From: Schoenoplectus triqueter
Taxonomy: Eukaryota; Streptophyta; Magnoliopsida; Poales; Cyperaceae
Length of the DNA stretch: 34,363 nucleotides
Assembly (NCBI GenBank): GCA_964058805.1
Contig: CAXKVV010001902.1
Span: 1 to 34,363, forward strand
Direction: 5' to 3'
In this document: positions 23,390-33,900 of the stretch, one piece after another
Layout of the letters: each line of letters starts with the position of its first letter
Position numbering within the stretch: the first letter of the stretch is position 1
Position numbers and translations under genes: made by a program
Notes under the pieces: model-generated
Seen by the model: the letters and a program-made list of their open reading frames with translations, nothing else
What the model was told of the DNA's origin: nothing
The model's database searches: none

Positions 23390-23755
23390 ACCACCATTTT
23401 GATGTTACATCGGTATCATTAAAATTAAATATAAAATAATTATTATTTAAATTTTTAAATAACAAAACTAATTGAAATAATATTTTATAAATATCATCTT
23501 ATATATGTATATAAAAAAATATATAATTTCAATATTATTTATATAGACATCAAAGTTAATAAAATCAATGAATCAAATTTTACAATTTAGACACGTTCCT
23601 TGATGGCCGTTCAAATGAAGTTAAAATTTTATGATTTTTTATATACATATAATTGAGATGATATATAATATATCTAACGGTTTACATTTTTAAATTTATA
23701 TATAAATAAATAAATATACATCATGAACACCAATAATGATGATAATTGAATCCCT
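23390..23755 (-). repeat. Interspersed MITE-like repeat, copy 2 (inverted relative to copy 1)
   Basis: Its reverse complement aligns end to end with 965-1322, for example TTCAATTATCATCATTATTG at one end and CCGATGTAACATC near the other. It abuts the GC-rich segment on its left. Confidence 0.6.
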
Positions 23756-24864
23756 CTTATTGGTTAATCAGTAATTGTGTGTTGGACTGTTGGGCACTTG
23801 GGCTCCCCAATGTAAAGTCCAAATGTTTAGCTGGGCTGCTGTTATTGCTTATTGGTGACAAACACTTGACACAGCAACATGAGACAATTTCCTTTTTTTT
23901 TTTACTTTTAAGTTTTAATAAATGGGAGTGAGTGAACTTTAATTTTTTTAAATTTTATCTGGCAGATCAATTTCTATTTTAAGGTCGGATCAGTTCTTTG
24001 CATGTGTTAAATTAACTTTATCATTCCAATTTCAAATTTTTGTGAGGCTAATTTCTTTAGTAAAATTTTAGTCTTAAAATTTGGTTATTTCTAATCATAA
24101 TGGATTATGCTTTTACCTAATAATAAATAAAAGACAACCAATCAATACGAACCCTGCAACTGTCCAACCTTGATGAATCTGAGGCGATAATTTCTAATAT
24201 ATAAAGAGAATTAAGTTAGGCTTGGTTGAAATAGTCGAGTAAAGTCCAGTAGCTTTCTTAGGATAAATTTTAAAATTTTCAAGTATCTCATATCATCACA
24301 TTTCTACATCAATAATTTTATTTAAATCTTTTCATTTCTTAAATCTAAAGATTCATATAAAATATTTTCTCTCTCCTCATTTAAAATAATGTACAATATA
24401 CTTAAGGTGAAACTTAAATTTTAAAATGATATAACTTTTTTATATGATCATATATATATTATTATTATTTTTATATTATTTATTATAATTATCATTATTA
24501 CTTGGCATTTAAAATATTATATCTAATGTTTTTTATTAAATATATTATTAATTATTTATTTAATAACTATATTATCAAAACGAAACTCAAGTTACAACTC
24601 TAGTTCAATTAATTTTTGTACTATCCAGCAGAACACAAGCCCCTTTTTTCTTTTATTTTTTCCTTCAGCTCCTTTCTAATATTTTCAGAGGGTCCTTTTG
24701 TTTCGCCTCAGTAGGCATTTAGAAACACATAAACCAGTTATATTATACAGCCTGCACTTAGATTATAAAGGTGTACTTTTTAAACAGAAATGTGAGCATT
24801 TTTTCTGTATATGATAATGATCTTCAGCTAAAAAACAAATTCAAGAAGAGTTAGAAGTAGAAGG
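23756..24864. other. Spacer left of MULE-B
   Basis: No gene recognised. A short inverted pair, TGAAACTTAAATTTTAAAAT (about 24409) against the reverse of 24565-24595 (TTGTAACTTGAGTTTCGTTT), may mark a small AT-rich MITE, but no target duplication was established. The 61-codon frame at 23746 has no protein features. Confidence 0.4.
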
Positions 24865-24873
24865 CAGAAAAGC
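24865..24873 (+). repeat. Left 9-bp target site duplication of MULE-B
   Basis: CAGAAAAGC, identical to 30085-30093. Nine bases is the hallmark of Mutator-type transposition. Confidence 0.95.
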
Positions 24874-24874
24874 C

Positions 24875-24921
24875 AGATTTTAATATTAATAATTATTAGT
24901 AAATTAATATTATTAAAAATA
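24875..24921 (+). repeat. Left terminal inverted repeat of MULE-B
   Basis: Forty-seven bases identical to the reverse complement of 30037-30083, starting AGATTTTAATATTAATAA. Similarity continues with small gaps up to the palindrome array. Confidence 0.93.
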
Positions 24922-24957
24922 TGAATGAAAACGGTAAAATTTTAAATATACGAACCG

Positions 24958-25052
24958 AACTGCGTCACTGGCACTGGCGTGGATGAAACGCGCCACTGCC
25001 AGTGACGCGTTTCCTTATTATACTGAAACGCGCCACTGGCAGTGGCGCGTTT
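24958..25052. repeat. GC-rich palindrome array, MULE-B left end (three copies)
   Basis: The perfect 27-bp copy is 25026-25052 (arm AAACGCGCCACTG, central G). A copy with changes is at 24986-25012, and a degenerate one at about 24958-24982. Spacing of the two inner copies is 40 bp. The PMD TATA box starts six bases after the perfect copy. Confidence 0.9.
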
Positions 25053-25057
25053 GCCTC

Positions 25058-25067
25058 TATATATATA
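25058..25067 (+). promoter_or_regulatory. TATA box of the MULE-B PMD gene
   Basis: TATATATATA follows the palindrome array and precedes an AGAAAGAA-rich leader (25069-25190). In MULE-A the equivalent site reads GTATATG-like and looks weakened. Transcription from here is inferred. Confidence 0.65.
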
Positions 25068-25068
25068 G

Positions 25069-25216
25069 AAGAGAAAGAAAAAGAAAGAAAAAAAGAGAAA
25101 GAAAGAAAGAGAAGAGAAGGAAAGAAAGAGAAAAAGAAAGAGGAGAGAGATTGGAAGAAAGAGAAGAGAAGAAAAAACGTACGAGTGCATCAATGCGTTT
25201 GAGATTGTAATTAAAA
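25069..25216 (+). other. Polypurine leader (5'UTR exon) of the MULE-B PMD gene
   Basis: GA-rich run ending in AAAAAACGTACGAGTGCATC, shared with MULE-A. A 5'UTR intron probably starts at the GT of 25217 and ends at GTATTAG (about 25837), just before the ATG at 25841. In copy A the donor is a better AAAG|GTAATT. Open frames across the GA run are low-complexity artefacts. Confidence 0.6.
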
Positions 25217-25837
25217 GTAAAATTTATTTATGTAAATAATTGACATTGAAATATAAATATAATTTAGTTGTGTAGATTAAATTAGAATGATTTAAATATA
25301 ATTTAGTTGTAATTTATTTATTGATTTAATTGTAAAATATATTAATTATAATTTAATTTAAAATTAATTATAGGTGTAAATGTGAAATTATTTAATTATA
25401 GATTTAGTTATTTATGAAATATAGATTTAATTGTCTATTTAATTAAAAAAATATTTAATTATAGATTAAATTATAGAATTTTAGAATTATGTAATTATAA
25501 TTTTAGATTAGTTATTAATTATTTGTGTAAAATTAATTAATTTATTATTTAATTGTAGATTAATTATTGATTTAATTGTAGAATAATTATTGATTTAATT
25601 TTAGAATAATAAATATTTAATTAGGGTTTAATTGTAGAATAAATTATAATTATCTAAATATAATGTAGTTGTAAAATCTTTTAATTGTAGAATAATATAT
25701 ATTTAATTATAGAATAATATATATTTAATTAGGCTTTTAATTGTAGAATTCATTTATTATTTAATTATATAATAGATAGATTAAAAATGAAGTATAAAAT
25801 AATTATAAATTAATTATGAAATGATTTTTTGTATTAG
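25217..25837 (+). other. Probable 5'UTR intron of the MULE-B PMD gene
   Basis: About 620 bp of very AT-rich DNA with loose repeats of TTAATTGTAGAAT and TTAATTATAGA. The equivalent intron in MULE-A carries the minisatellite and the hAT insertion. Confidence 0.5.
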
Positions 25838-25840
25838 ATA

Positions 25841-27630
25841 ATGGCAGACGAGCAACGAAATGAAAATATCATAATTTATCTCCCTGAAGACAAACATCGG
25901 ACACATTATAGTCAGTCAGAGGTACATTATATTTTTAAAAATAATAATAAAATACATATATATGAGAAGCTAATTATGAAATGAAAATTACAGAGAGATA
26001 ACAATGTCATTCGTTTCCGCACTCATCGCCCGACGATACCATACATCTCGCATATTCAGAGTAGGTTGTGAGTTATGGGATTTCTTCATCTCGCCAGGCT
26101 GCGTGAGATTTATGTGCAAGAAGCGGAGGCCCGTAACTTGAAGATTGATACGGGTTTATTGAGCGCATTAATAGAGTTTTGGAGGCCAGAAACTCACACA
26201 TTTCACTTCAATTTTGGCGAGATGACCGTGACTCTAGAGGTAAATACTAAAATATTATTAATTTAATTACAATATTAAAAAGATGATATAGTAATATAAT
26301 ATTTTTTAGGACGTCGCATGTCTGTGGGGTTTATCCACCATTGGTGAGCCGGTGACTGGATATAATGATGGAGATTTTTCGGCATACATCCGTCAGTTAT
26401 TTGGGCAGGATGATATATCAGCATTCTGCAAAGATGAGAGGTAATTGATTAGACTCTACATGTATTTTAGTTTTTTTTGTTCACAAATTGTGATTAAGCT
26501 AAATATAAAATTTGATAGACGTTCTATTTCCCTTCGAGAGTTACGGTCCCACTTTGATCACGCTCCAGAGGCGGACAATCATTAGGGTCTTGATCGATAT
26601 GCGATCGATTTTGCTTTGGAGTTGGCGGGGTGTATCATGTTCCCCGACAACAGTGGAGACTCTGTACCGACGTTTCTTCTGCCGATTTTGATGGTAAGGA
26701 TTTTAAAATAATTTATTGTTCGTAATTAAATAATTTTAGTACTAATATTTAATTTACAGGAAGATTTACAATTCGGTAGAAGAAAAAATTGGGGCGTTGC
26801 GGTACTTGGTTATTTATATCGGCGATTTGATGTGGCATGCCAAGGACTGACGAGGAGTATTGATGGTCCGTGGCTTTTGTTATTGTGGTGGAGCTGGACA
26901 CGTTTGCCCCCCGCTCGTCCATTACCTGCCTCAGATGCATTCATTTTCAGTGATTGAGGTACACCGGACCATGATAGTTGTGCGCCTTTTGGCAGGTAAT
27001 TATTTAATTACAAAATAAAATCAATCAATCGATGAAAATATATGTGTAATCACTAATCATAATTTGAAATGATAATAGAAAATGGACGCTTGATAAAAAC
27101 ATATATCTCAATCCGTCACACGTCAGTGTGAAGTACGTGAGGGATCAGCTGATTATGTTGCCGCAAACGCATGTCAATTGGAGGCCGTACGAGTCGGTTT
27201 GTCACTTATTGCCGACATGCGTAGATGACTCTGTGGACTCGTATACTTGTCGACTTCCACTTATTTACTTTCCGATAGTGGTGTGGTACTATCCGGATCG
27301 GGTGAGGCGACAGTTCGGCTTACTTCAGTCAGTACCGCCTCTGCTTCCCGAGGTATTCTACCATATATACTAAAAATATATAATTCTTATATTTATTATT
27401 TCTTATACTAACTATTTGCACAATTATACGAACTAATTTTACAGGCTTTTGTGGAGGAGCATCAGAAATTATCCGCGTTTGGATTCAAGAAAAAAAAATG
27501 AACTGGAGGCAACATCATCAGGCGTATGTAGACATATGGGATGAGATTTCTCCATGAGACCCGGATGAAGAAGAGTGGAATGCGGAGGACTATAGGAGGT
27601 ATCGACGGTGGTATGAGGTCTATGGAGTGC
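25841..27630 (+). pseudogene. Plant mobile domain gene of MULE-B, broken and 3'-truncated
   Basis: Exons: 25841-25921, 25994-26239, 26310-26440, 26519-26693, 26760-26995, 27079-27352 and a cut exon from 27445. The first six have exactly the lengths of their MULE-A counterparts. Start MADEQRNENIIIYLPED; core [21 protein letters not shown]-terminal PMD signature YYPDRVRRQFGLLQSVPPL intact. Lesions: TGA after QSRL (about 26069), TAG after ADNH (26584-26586), TGA after FIFSD (about 26954), a one-base deletion in an A-run near 27490-27500, and a TGA near 27557. The frame at codon 5, where MULE-A has a stop, is open here (CAA). The gene ends abruptly near 27627-27632, where MURA 3' sequence begins; the last three exons found in MULE-A are gone. 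Confidence 0.87.
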
Positions 27631-27631
27631 G

Positions 27632-29837
27632 TCGTTCATTCAAAAATGTAACAGTGTACTTCAACGGTCCATACCCTCCACTCTCGATCCTCTCACCAAG
27701 CACATGAATCTCATATTTTCCTCGAGCAGTTTCGAGTGGAATTACGTTCATACGAGCTAAAATTATTAAAAAAATACAAAAAGTATCACGATATATTCAA
27801 AATTTTATAAAATATAGTAAAATAATATCAACACGAACCTGCTTTGTCGTCACGTTTTGCCAAGATGTCTTTAAATTTTTTGGGTCATTGTTTGCATGCT
27901 CTATGCAGGTTCAATGCTTCCATTTCCCGCTTATCGAATCATTTAGCACATTTATACCATGTTCCCTCCACAATTGCTGCAACCGGTAAACTTCGTTCAA
28001 CTCTGAAGACGCTATTCAGAGCTTCCGAACCATTGCTGGTCATTATACCCCATCGATATCCTCCATCATAAGTTTGTGCCCATGAAGCAAAATTAGGAGC
28101 TTCTTTATCTTCATTTTCTAATTTTTTGCTGACTTTTTTAAAAAAATCATAAACTTTTCTATTTGATTTCCTCAAAATTCGTCATCTCTCTATGAAATGA
28201 CGCGGTTTATTTTTGTTCACTAGTCTTTTTTGAAAATTATCTCTCAAATTATCTTCTTTCTTTCTAGTTTTTTCGGCTTCGTTATATAAATTCTCTGCGA
28301 CGTGTTGCATGCAATACCGGTGTACCGCCTCTCCATGTTGTACAGACCATCCCAAATGCGGTCGCTCAAAAACTCTTTTTATTCCCCTATGACGGTCGGA
28401 TATAACACATATTTTCATATTACATTGGATCACTTCATTACGGACCCATCGCATGAACCAACCCCAATTGTCTACGTTCTCTGCATTCACGATTCTAAAT
28501 GCTAGAGAATGACTTTATTCTTTGCATCATATCCACACGCCATCAATAATCTACCCTTATAACGGCCCGATAAGAATCCAGCGTCAATGGTTATAACGGG
28601 CCTTAAATGTTTAAACGTTGCAATACACGGTCCATAAGCCCAAACTATGGATTTAAACATTTTTATATTATTATCCGAAGTATCACATGTCAATATTTTA
28701 AATTTTATACCTGGAGTAGTCCGAGCAATCGCCTTCAATATTTATGGAAGCAATGTATATGATTCTTCCCAAGTGTCAAATAATTATTCAATTGCTCTTT
28801 CTCGACCACGCCAAAGTTTACCGTACGTTGGTGCCACACCGGAATATTTTATTTCTATAATCATACTGATTTGTTGAACTGTTAGAGAGAGATCATTCTT
28901 TAAATGTTGTCGAACACATCCTGCAATCAAATTAGATGTGAGTTGTAAGTGTTTGCGGTCTTCTGGTGGTCTTCTACGGTTGTGGGGGTTTTTATTTGTG
29001 ATGATCCTCCATGTGGTCGAGCCCTCTTCAGTTCTAACGTATAATCTCCAAGGACAACTCTCTTTTTTGTATTTCATAATAAGTCGTGTTTTACAACTTT
29101 TTTGTACCCAACATTGAACGTTTTTCCTAACACTCCAATCACAAATAACCCAATTTAAAGCCGTTTTAGAAGCAAATATTCTATTTTCAGCTAACTCATC
29201 ATCGGGTCCTAAGAGAGATTCATTCGCGCCTAAACGGTCAAACATTTCAAAATTATTTAACGCTTCTACGGGATGGTGTCTCTCTGTTCGTCCGGTAACT
29301 AACAATGTGGTATCACATCTTTGAATTTCCTCATCTTCAGATTCATCGATCGAAAAATCTGACTGCTCAGTGTAATCCTCTCCTGTTTCTTCTTCATTTG
29401 AATAATACGGACCACCATCATCTTGCTCATCCTGATCATCGTGATCATCACTTAATTCCATAATCGTTGGATTAATACTACTTCTGTTATCAATATTATT
29501 AGCTAAATTACAGCCAAACGTAGTACTACTACTACCGCCAAAAAAAATTATATAGTGGCACCGTTGGGTTCGGTTGTTGATAAATTATATTATTACTGTA
29601 AATAGCTGGATACGGATATAAATTAGTTTGATCGTAGGTTGGATAGGAATATGTTCGATCGTAGGTTGGATAGGAATTGGTTTGATCGTAGGTTGGATAG
29701 GAATTGGTTTGATCGTAGGTTTGATAGGAATTGGTTTCATTCTGGTTTGAAAATATTCCCGTCAAAAAATTGCTGCCGCTCGGTTGTTCTGCAGTATAAT
29801 TTTTTTCATCGGCAATATAATTTAAATCTGGTAGCAT
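27632..29837 (-). pseudogene. MURA-type Mutator transposase of MULE-B, broken and C-terminally truncated
   Basis: Starts at the ATG of 29837 (MLPDLNYIADEKNY), 60 bases below a TATA box. Residues about 35-75 are tandem nonapeptides of the YDQTNSYPT type. An acidic stretch (SDDHDDQDEQDDGG) follows. The MuDR N-terminal DNA-binding domain is recognised by CKTRLIMKYKKESCPWRLYV. The MULE transposase core has VITIDAGFLSGRYKGRLLMA (first Asp about 28584), CVISDRHRGI (second Asp about 28396) and WGIMTSNGSEALNSVF (Glu about 28024), consistent with a DDE triad. An intron, 27838-27757, joins DDKA to RMNVIPLE. The C-terminus stops after GKYEIHV...KYTVTF, just where the SWIM zinc finger is expected; that finger is missing. 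Lesions: frameshift in a T8 run near 29545, TAA codons near 28784 and 28742 (both CAA-to-TAA type), frameshift near 28500, TGA near 28180, TGA near 27950 and another near 27880. Confidence 0.92.
29622..29745 (-). repeat. 27-bp tandem repeat encoding YDQTNSYPT nonapeptides
   Basis: Four to five in-frame copies of a 27-bp unit at the N-terminus of the MURA gene, with phrases such as TTGATCGTAGGTTGGATAGG on the + strand. The unit length is a multiple of three, so copy number can change without shifting frame. Confidence 0.85.
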
Positions 29838-29898
29838 TTTGAAGAAGTTGGATGTTTGTTGTTTTGTGTTTGTGAGAATTGATCGAGCGGGCGTCGGT

Positions 29899-29906
29899 AT
29901 TTATAG
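29899..29906 (-). promoter_or_regulatory. TATA box of the MURA gene
   Basis: On the - strand CTATAAATA. It is followed by a CAAAACAACAAACATCC leader and the ATG at 29837, a textbook plant promoter layout. Its position supports the chosen start codon. Confidence 0.75.
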
Positions 29907-29911
29907 CAAAC

Positions 29912-30001
29912 AAAAGCGCCACTGGCCGTGGCGTGTTTAAAGGAAACGCGCCACTGGCAGTGGCGCGTTTGGTAAAGACGCCACTGGCAGTGGCGCGTTG
30001 T
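29912..30001. repeat. GC-rich palindrome array, MULE-B right end (three copies)
   Basis: The perfect copy is 29944-29970, with imperfect copies at 29912-29938 and about 29975-30001. They are spaced by 31-32 bp. The MURA TATA box lies six bases beyond the inner copy. Confidence 0.9.
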
Positions 30002-30036
30002 GATTCATATTTTTGAATTTATCCGTTTCTCATTCT

Positions 30037-30083
30037 TATTTTTAATAATATTAATTTACTAATAATTATTAATATTAAAATCT
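30037..30083 (-). repeat. Right terminal inverted repeat of MULE-B
   Basis: Reverse complement of 24875-24921 without a mismatch in the first 47 bases. The outermost base beyond it (30084, A) does not pair with 24874 (C). Confidence 0.93.
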
Positions 30084-30084
30084 A

Positions 30085-30093
30085 CAGAAAAGC
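30085..30093 (+). repeat. Right 9-bp target site duplication of MULE-B
   Basis: CAGAAAAGC, identical to 24865-24873. Confidence 0.95.
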
Positions 30094-30559
30094 ATGCAGC
30101 CATGCATCATGCATGCTGCGTTTCATGTCAGGTAATTGCTGGTCCTGAAAGAGACAAACATTTGTGCCAAGAAACATTTCAAAATTTGCAGATATTTTAT
30201 GTTCATTATTTTCAAATAAAATCACGTGAAAAATAAAGCTGTACTTTGCAGACCACTTAAAAAATGTTCTCTAAAGTATAAATGCGGAAATTATTATTTG
30301 TTTTCAGTTTTTGAATAAAATATGTATCTTTCCTGTTTAAAATGCATTTTACAAAATTATCTGTTCTTTAAACACAGTAAAAATATGGGTAAAATAGAAC
30401 GCCTGCGTTCATGAATGAAGTTCTGAATACAAAGTCAATTTATTATTTTTCAAGACGAGATAGAATATTTTCATTTAAGAAAAAGTGGAAAACGGAAATA
30501 CTGTTCTGCAAACTCTTTATCTCATTTGGAAAATAAAGAAGGGAAAGTGTTCTGAACTC
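30094..30559. other. Right flank of MULE-B
   Basis: AT-rich sequence with a CATGCAGCCATGCATCATGC cluster (RY-like CATGCA words) at 30092-30115. No gene seen. Confidence 0.45.
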
Positions 30560-30910
30560 TTGATTTGGTTCAAATTGCTCTATGAATTTATTTTGGGCTC
30601 AAATTGCCCCATGAACTATTCAATTTGGTTCAAATTGCCTCATAAACTATTTAATTTGTTTTTAATTTTACTATTTATTTTCTTAATCACTAATTGCACC
30701 ATTTAATGTGCTAATGTATCTTTGTGCATCTCTTCATGTTGAAAATGAAAACGCTAACGGAAAAAATAATAGAGTTAACATTTAAAGGATGAAAGGAGAT
30801 TGAACCAAATTAGATAGTTCAGGAGCAATTTGAACCAAATTAAATAGTTTAGGGTGTAAGTTGTATCAAAAATAAGTTTAGAGAGCAATTCAAAGTTGCT
30901 TGGTTATCAA
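30560..30910. mobile_element. Foldback MITE of about 350 bp
   Basis: Long imperfect inverted arms of about 100 bp: the left arm has TTTGGTTCAAATTGCTCTAT and CATGAACTATTCAATTTGG, and the right arm carries their complements. Start TTGAT (30560) and end ATCAA (30910). GTTCTGAAC just outside on the left and GTTCTAAC on the right may be a decayed target duplication. It has no coding capacity. Confidence 0.65.
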
Positions 30911-33900
30911 GTTCTAACAATTACTTTTCTTTTTTAAATGATTTTTATTTTTCAAGCCATATGCAATCGGAAATCCTTGTCTATATCGAAAATAATACTT
31001 CTAAAATTTTATATTTATTAGCTTTATTGCTTTTCCCAATTTTAACTAACTTTATCGTGATTAAAACCAATTCCATATCTGTGTACAGAACTATAATGTA
31101 CGTACATCATCATCGTTTATTATTATTATTTTGGAATGAAGTGCCTGCACGATCTCATTATAACAAAATATTTTGCGTCTGTTAAAAAAAAAAGACCAAA
31201 GGGTATCATTAAACAAAGAGAAGCAAACAATCAGAACAGGCACGGGGTGGGTACATTCATGAGTGTATATTTTGATTATTCACTCATTCTATGAGCGGTT
31301 AGATCAATATTTTATTTATGACTCTCTTTTCGCATGATAAATATTCTTGAATGTTGTGTACTTGTGTTCTAGTGATGAAAGAGAAAAAGACAAATAACTT
31401 TTGCGGGCCCCACTGGAGAAAAGAAGTAGGAGAAAAGAAATTCAAGTGAATTTATCATAAAATAATTGCTTTAACTATTATGCATATATACTCTTATTTA
31501 CATTAATATTAGTGAAGTATAAATATTTCCCAGAATTTTATACACATGAAAAAATTATGCATCAAATATAATAGGTTCATATAAATTTAGCTAAAAAATC
31601 CATGCAGTATTTTATGTAAAACTCATCAAAACAACAACAAAAAATCATTATGATGGAACCATTATAATATTTAGAATGAGACAACTATTACTAAAATATT
31701 AAAATAATTAATTTCCGTAGTTGTCGCTTCGTCTCCGGTCATCGCACGAGAGAAAACAAATCACCAGAAGAGAGAGAAATCACCAGGAGATATACGCCCG
31801 TAATTTATTATTTAATCTCTATTAAATGTTAATTTGTTATTTATATTTAAATAGTTAAAACTTGTACTGTAAAATAAGATGGATACCATGAATATGTAGC
31901 AGTTCGGATATAACTATGTATAAAGTTGAAAAATGACATATTAATGAAAATGATGTCTAAAAGAATACTGCAACTAAGGTGGCTGGCAAACTCACTTTAT
32001 TATATACACATTTATTTTGAGATACTTGACAACTAAACTAAACTAGAATGACGAAAAGAGATAATTCAATTGACCTTATAAATTAAAAATGAATATCATT
32101 TATATGTAGCAGTTCAAGATATTTAATCTGTGTACTTAATTTATGTTAATGTTTAGTAGTCATATGACATATAGCACGTGACATAACATTATGCCATGTA
32201 AGTATGATATATTTTATTATTGAAACTTTTTTTAATGAAATTTATTAATGACGAGTTATATTATTTAATTTCTAAAATGATTTAATTTATTTTAAATGAT
32301 ACAATACAATACACACGATACACGATAAGGCATCAACTTCCACTAAAGAAACAGAAAGCAAAAGGATACAATATATGGAAGTACAATATTTTAAAAAAAA
32401 AAAAACACTGATGCCCACCAATAAGAAAGCATGCAATTAGTCAAATAGTCATAGGACTCATAATTGAGTTTCCAAATCAAAACAAACTCCAGAATTTTGA
32501 TACCAGTAAAATAGAAGGAAATGCAGGTGTTTGAATTGTCCTGAGATTAACCAAATTGAATCCACATCAACTATACAACAGTCTTACACATGGTTATATG
32601 GTAAAATCAGACAGACAGTACCAGCTAGTCTAACAACTCATTGTTTCTTAGAATCTCCATGATCTATACTCAGATGAATTCTTCTAAAAAAATCACAAGC
32701 AGCAAAGCTTCAGAACACAGTCAGACAGAGGCAAGGAAATTAAATGGAGAGAAGAGAGCTGATCAGCAGAGCAGGTGGAAAAGCACTGAGCAGACAAGTT
32801 GTGTTGGAAATCAGACCAAACTCAATGGCGATTTTAGTTAACATCTCCGGTGGTCTGGTAGGTCCATAAAGAGGGTGTTAGGCCTCGGAGCTTGGAAGGG
32901 ATGCTGCGGGTCAGGTGACCTCGAAAATATCATATTTTCTAAAATATAAAAAATCTTCATTCTTAATATAGCCAGCCCATTTTAGCCCGTTATACATGAC
33001 AACATGATAAAATTAGCTTGTTGCAAATAAATGATGAGATGAAAGACAAACCAAATAATATTCTCTTTGACATGAAATCTATATCATGATAACTTGACAA
33101 AATTGACAGACCATAAATAAATGATGAGATGAGAGACATGTCCAACAATCCTCTCCTTACTCAAAATTTCATCCTTAAACGAAACACCAAAATTTGAGAC
33201 GTAGATGGGCTATTTCATTCCACGGCCTCTGATGTTTTTTTTACTTTTTGAACAATAATTTAAAGAAGATTATTTTTCATTAGAGACTATGTTTAAAACA
33301 GGAGGAATTTGTCAAAATACCATCACCAAACTTTTAATTTGTCAAAATATCATCTCAAAATTAGCTCTTGCTCTAATACTACTCTAAAATCTATGTAATT
33401 ATCAAAATATCACTAAATATGTATTTTTTTAAAATATAAAATATATAAATCTTGAGTAGCGGAATCAAACACCGACTGTAATAAAATATTTATTTCTTTA
33501 AAAATAAGTGTTACACGAAGAAAAGTGTCTCGGGCCGTAGATTAAAAGACCGGCCAATCTATATCCCAAATTTCCCTTACAATTTTTCTACATATTTAAT
33601 ATTGACTATAATTTTGTTTGATCAAAAAATTTGAAAATTATTTCACTTAAATAAAAAAAAAATCGGTTCTGAATTGTCTTATTCTCGCTATAAACAAAAA
33701 TATCATTTTCCGAATGGAAGAAAAATATGTAGAAAAAATCTAGATTGGGCTCATCTCAATTACTAATGAAAGGAACCATGGCTTTCGCATCACATATTCA
33801 CATCAGAAAGAAAATTCCTAGCCGTGATTGGAAATCCACTCTCAAATTCAAAACATCAAACTTCAAACTTCAAACCCAAGATGAGCTAGCTGCAATCCTA

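Larger units (their letters stand above)
24874..30084 (+). mobile_element. MULE-B: Mutator-like element with convergent PMD and MURA genes, both termini present
   Basis: The element is 5211 bp. The left terminus from 24875 and the right terminus read backwards from 30083 are identical for the first 47 bases (start AGATTTTAATATTAATAA) and stay similar further in. Perfect 9-bp target duplications flank it. The left terminus carries a palindrome array, TATA box and the PMD gene on the + strand. The right terminus carries the same array, a TATA box and the MURA transposase gene on the - strand. The two genes converge and meet at an internal deletion near 27630. Both genes are broken, so the copy is non-autonomous now. 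Confidence 0.95.

Noticed and set aside
24942..25210. Open frames of 66-83 codons on both strands over the GA-rich leader of MULE-B
   Set aside because: They consist of low-complexity Lys/Glu/Arg or Leu/Phe/Ser runs produced by the GA/CT tract and palindromes. The region is better explained as promoter and 5'UTR.
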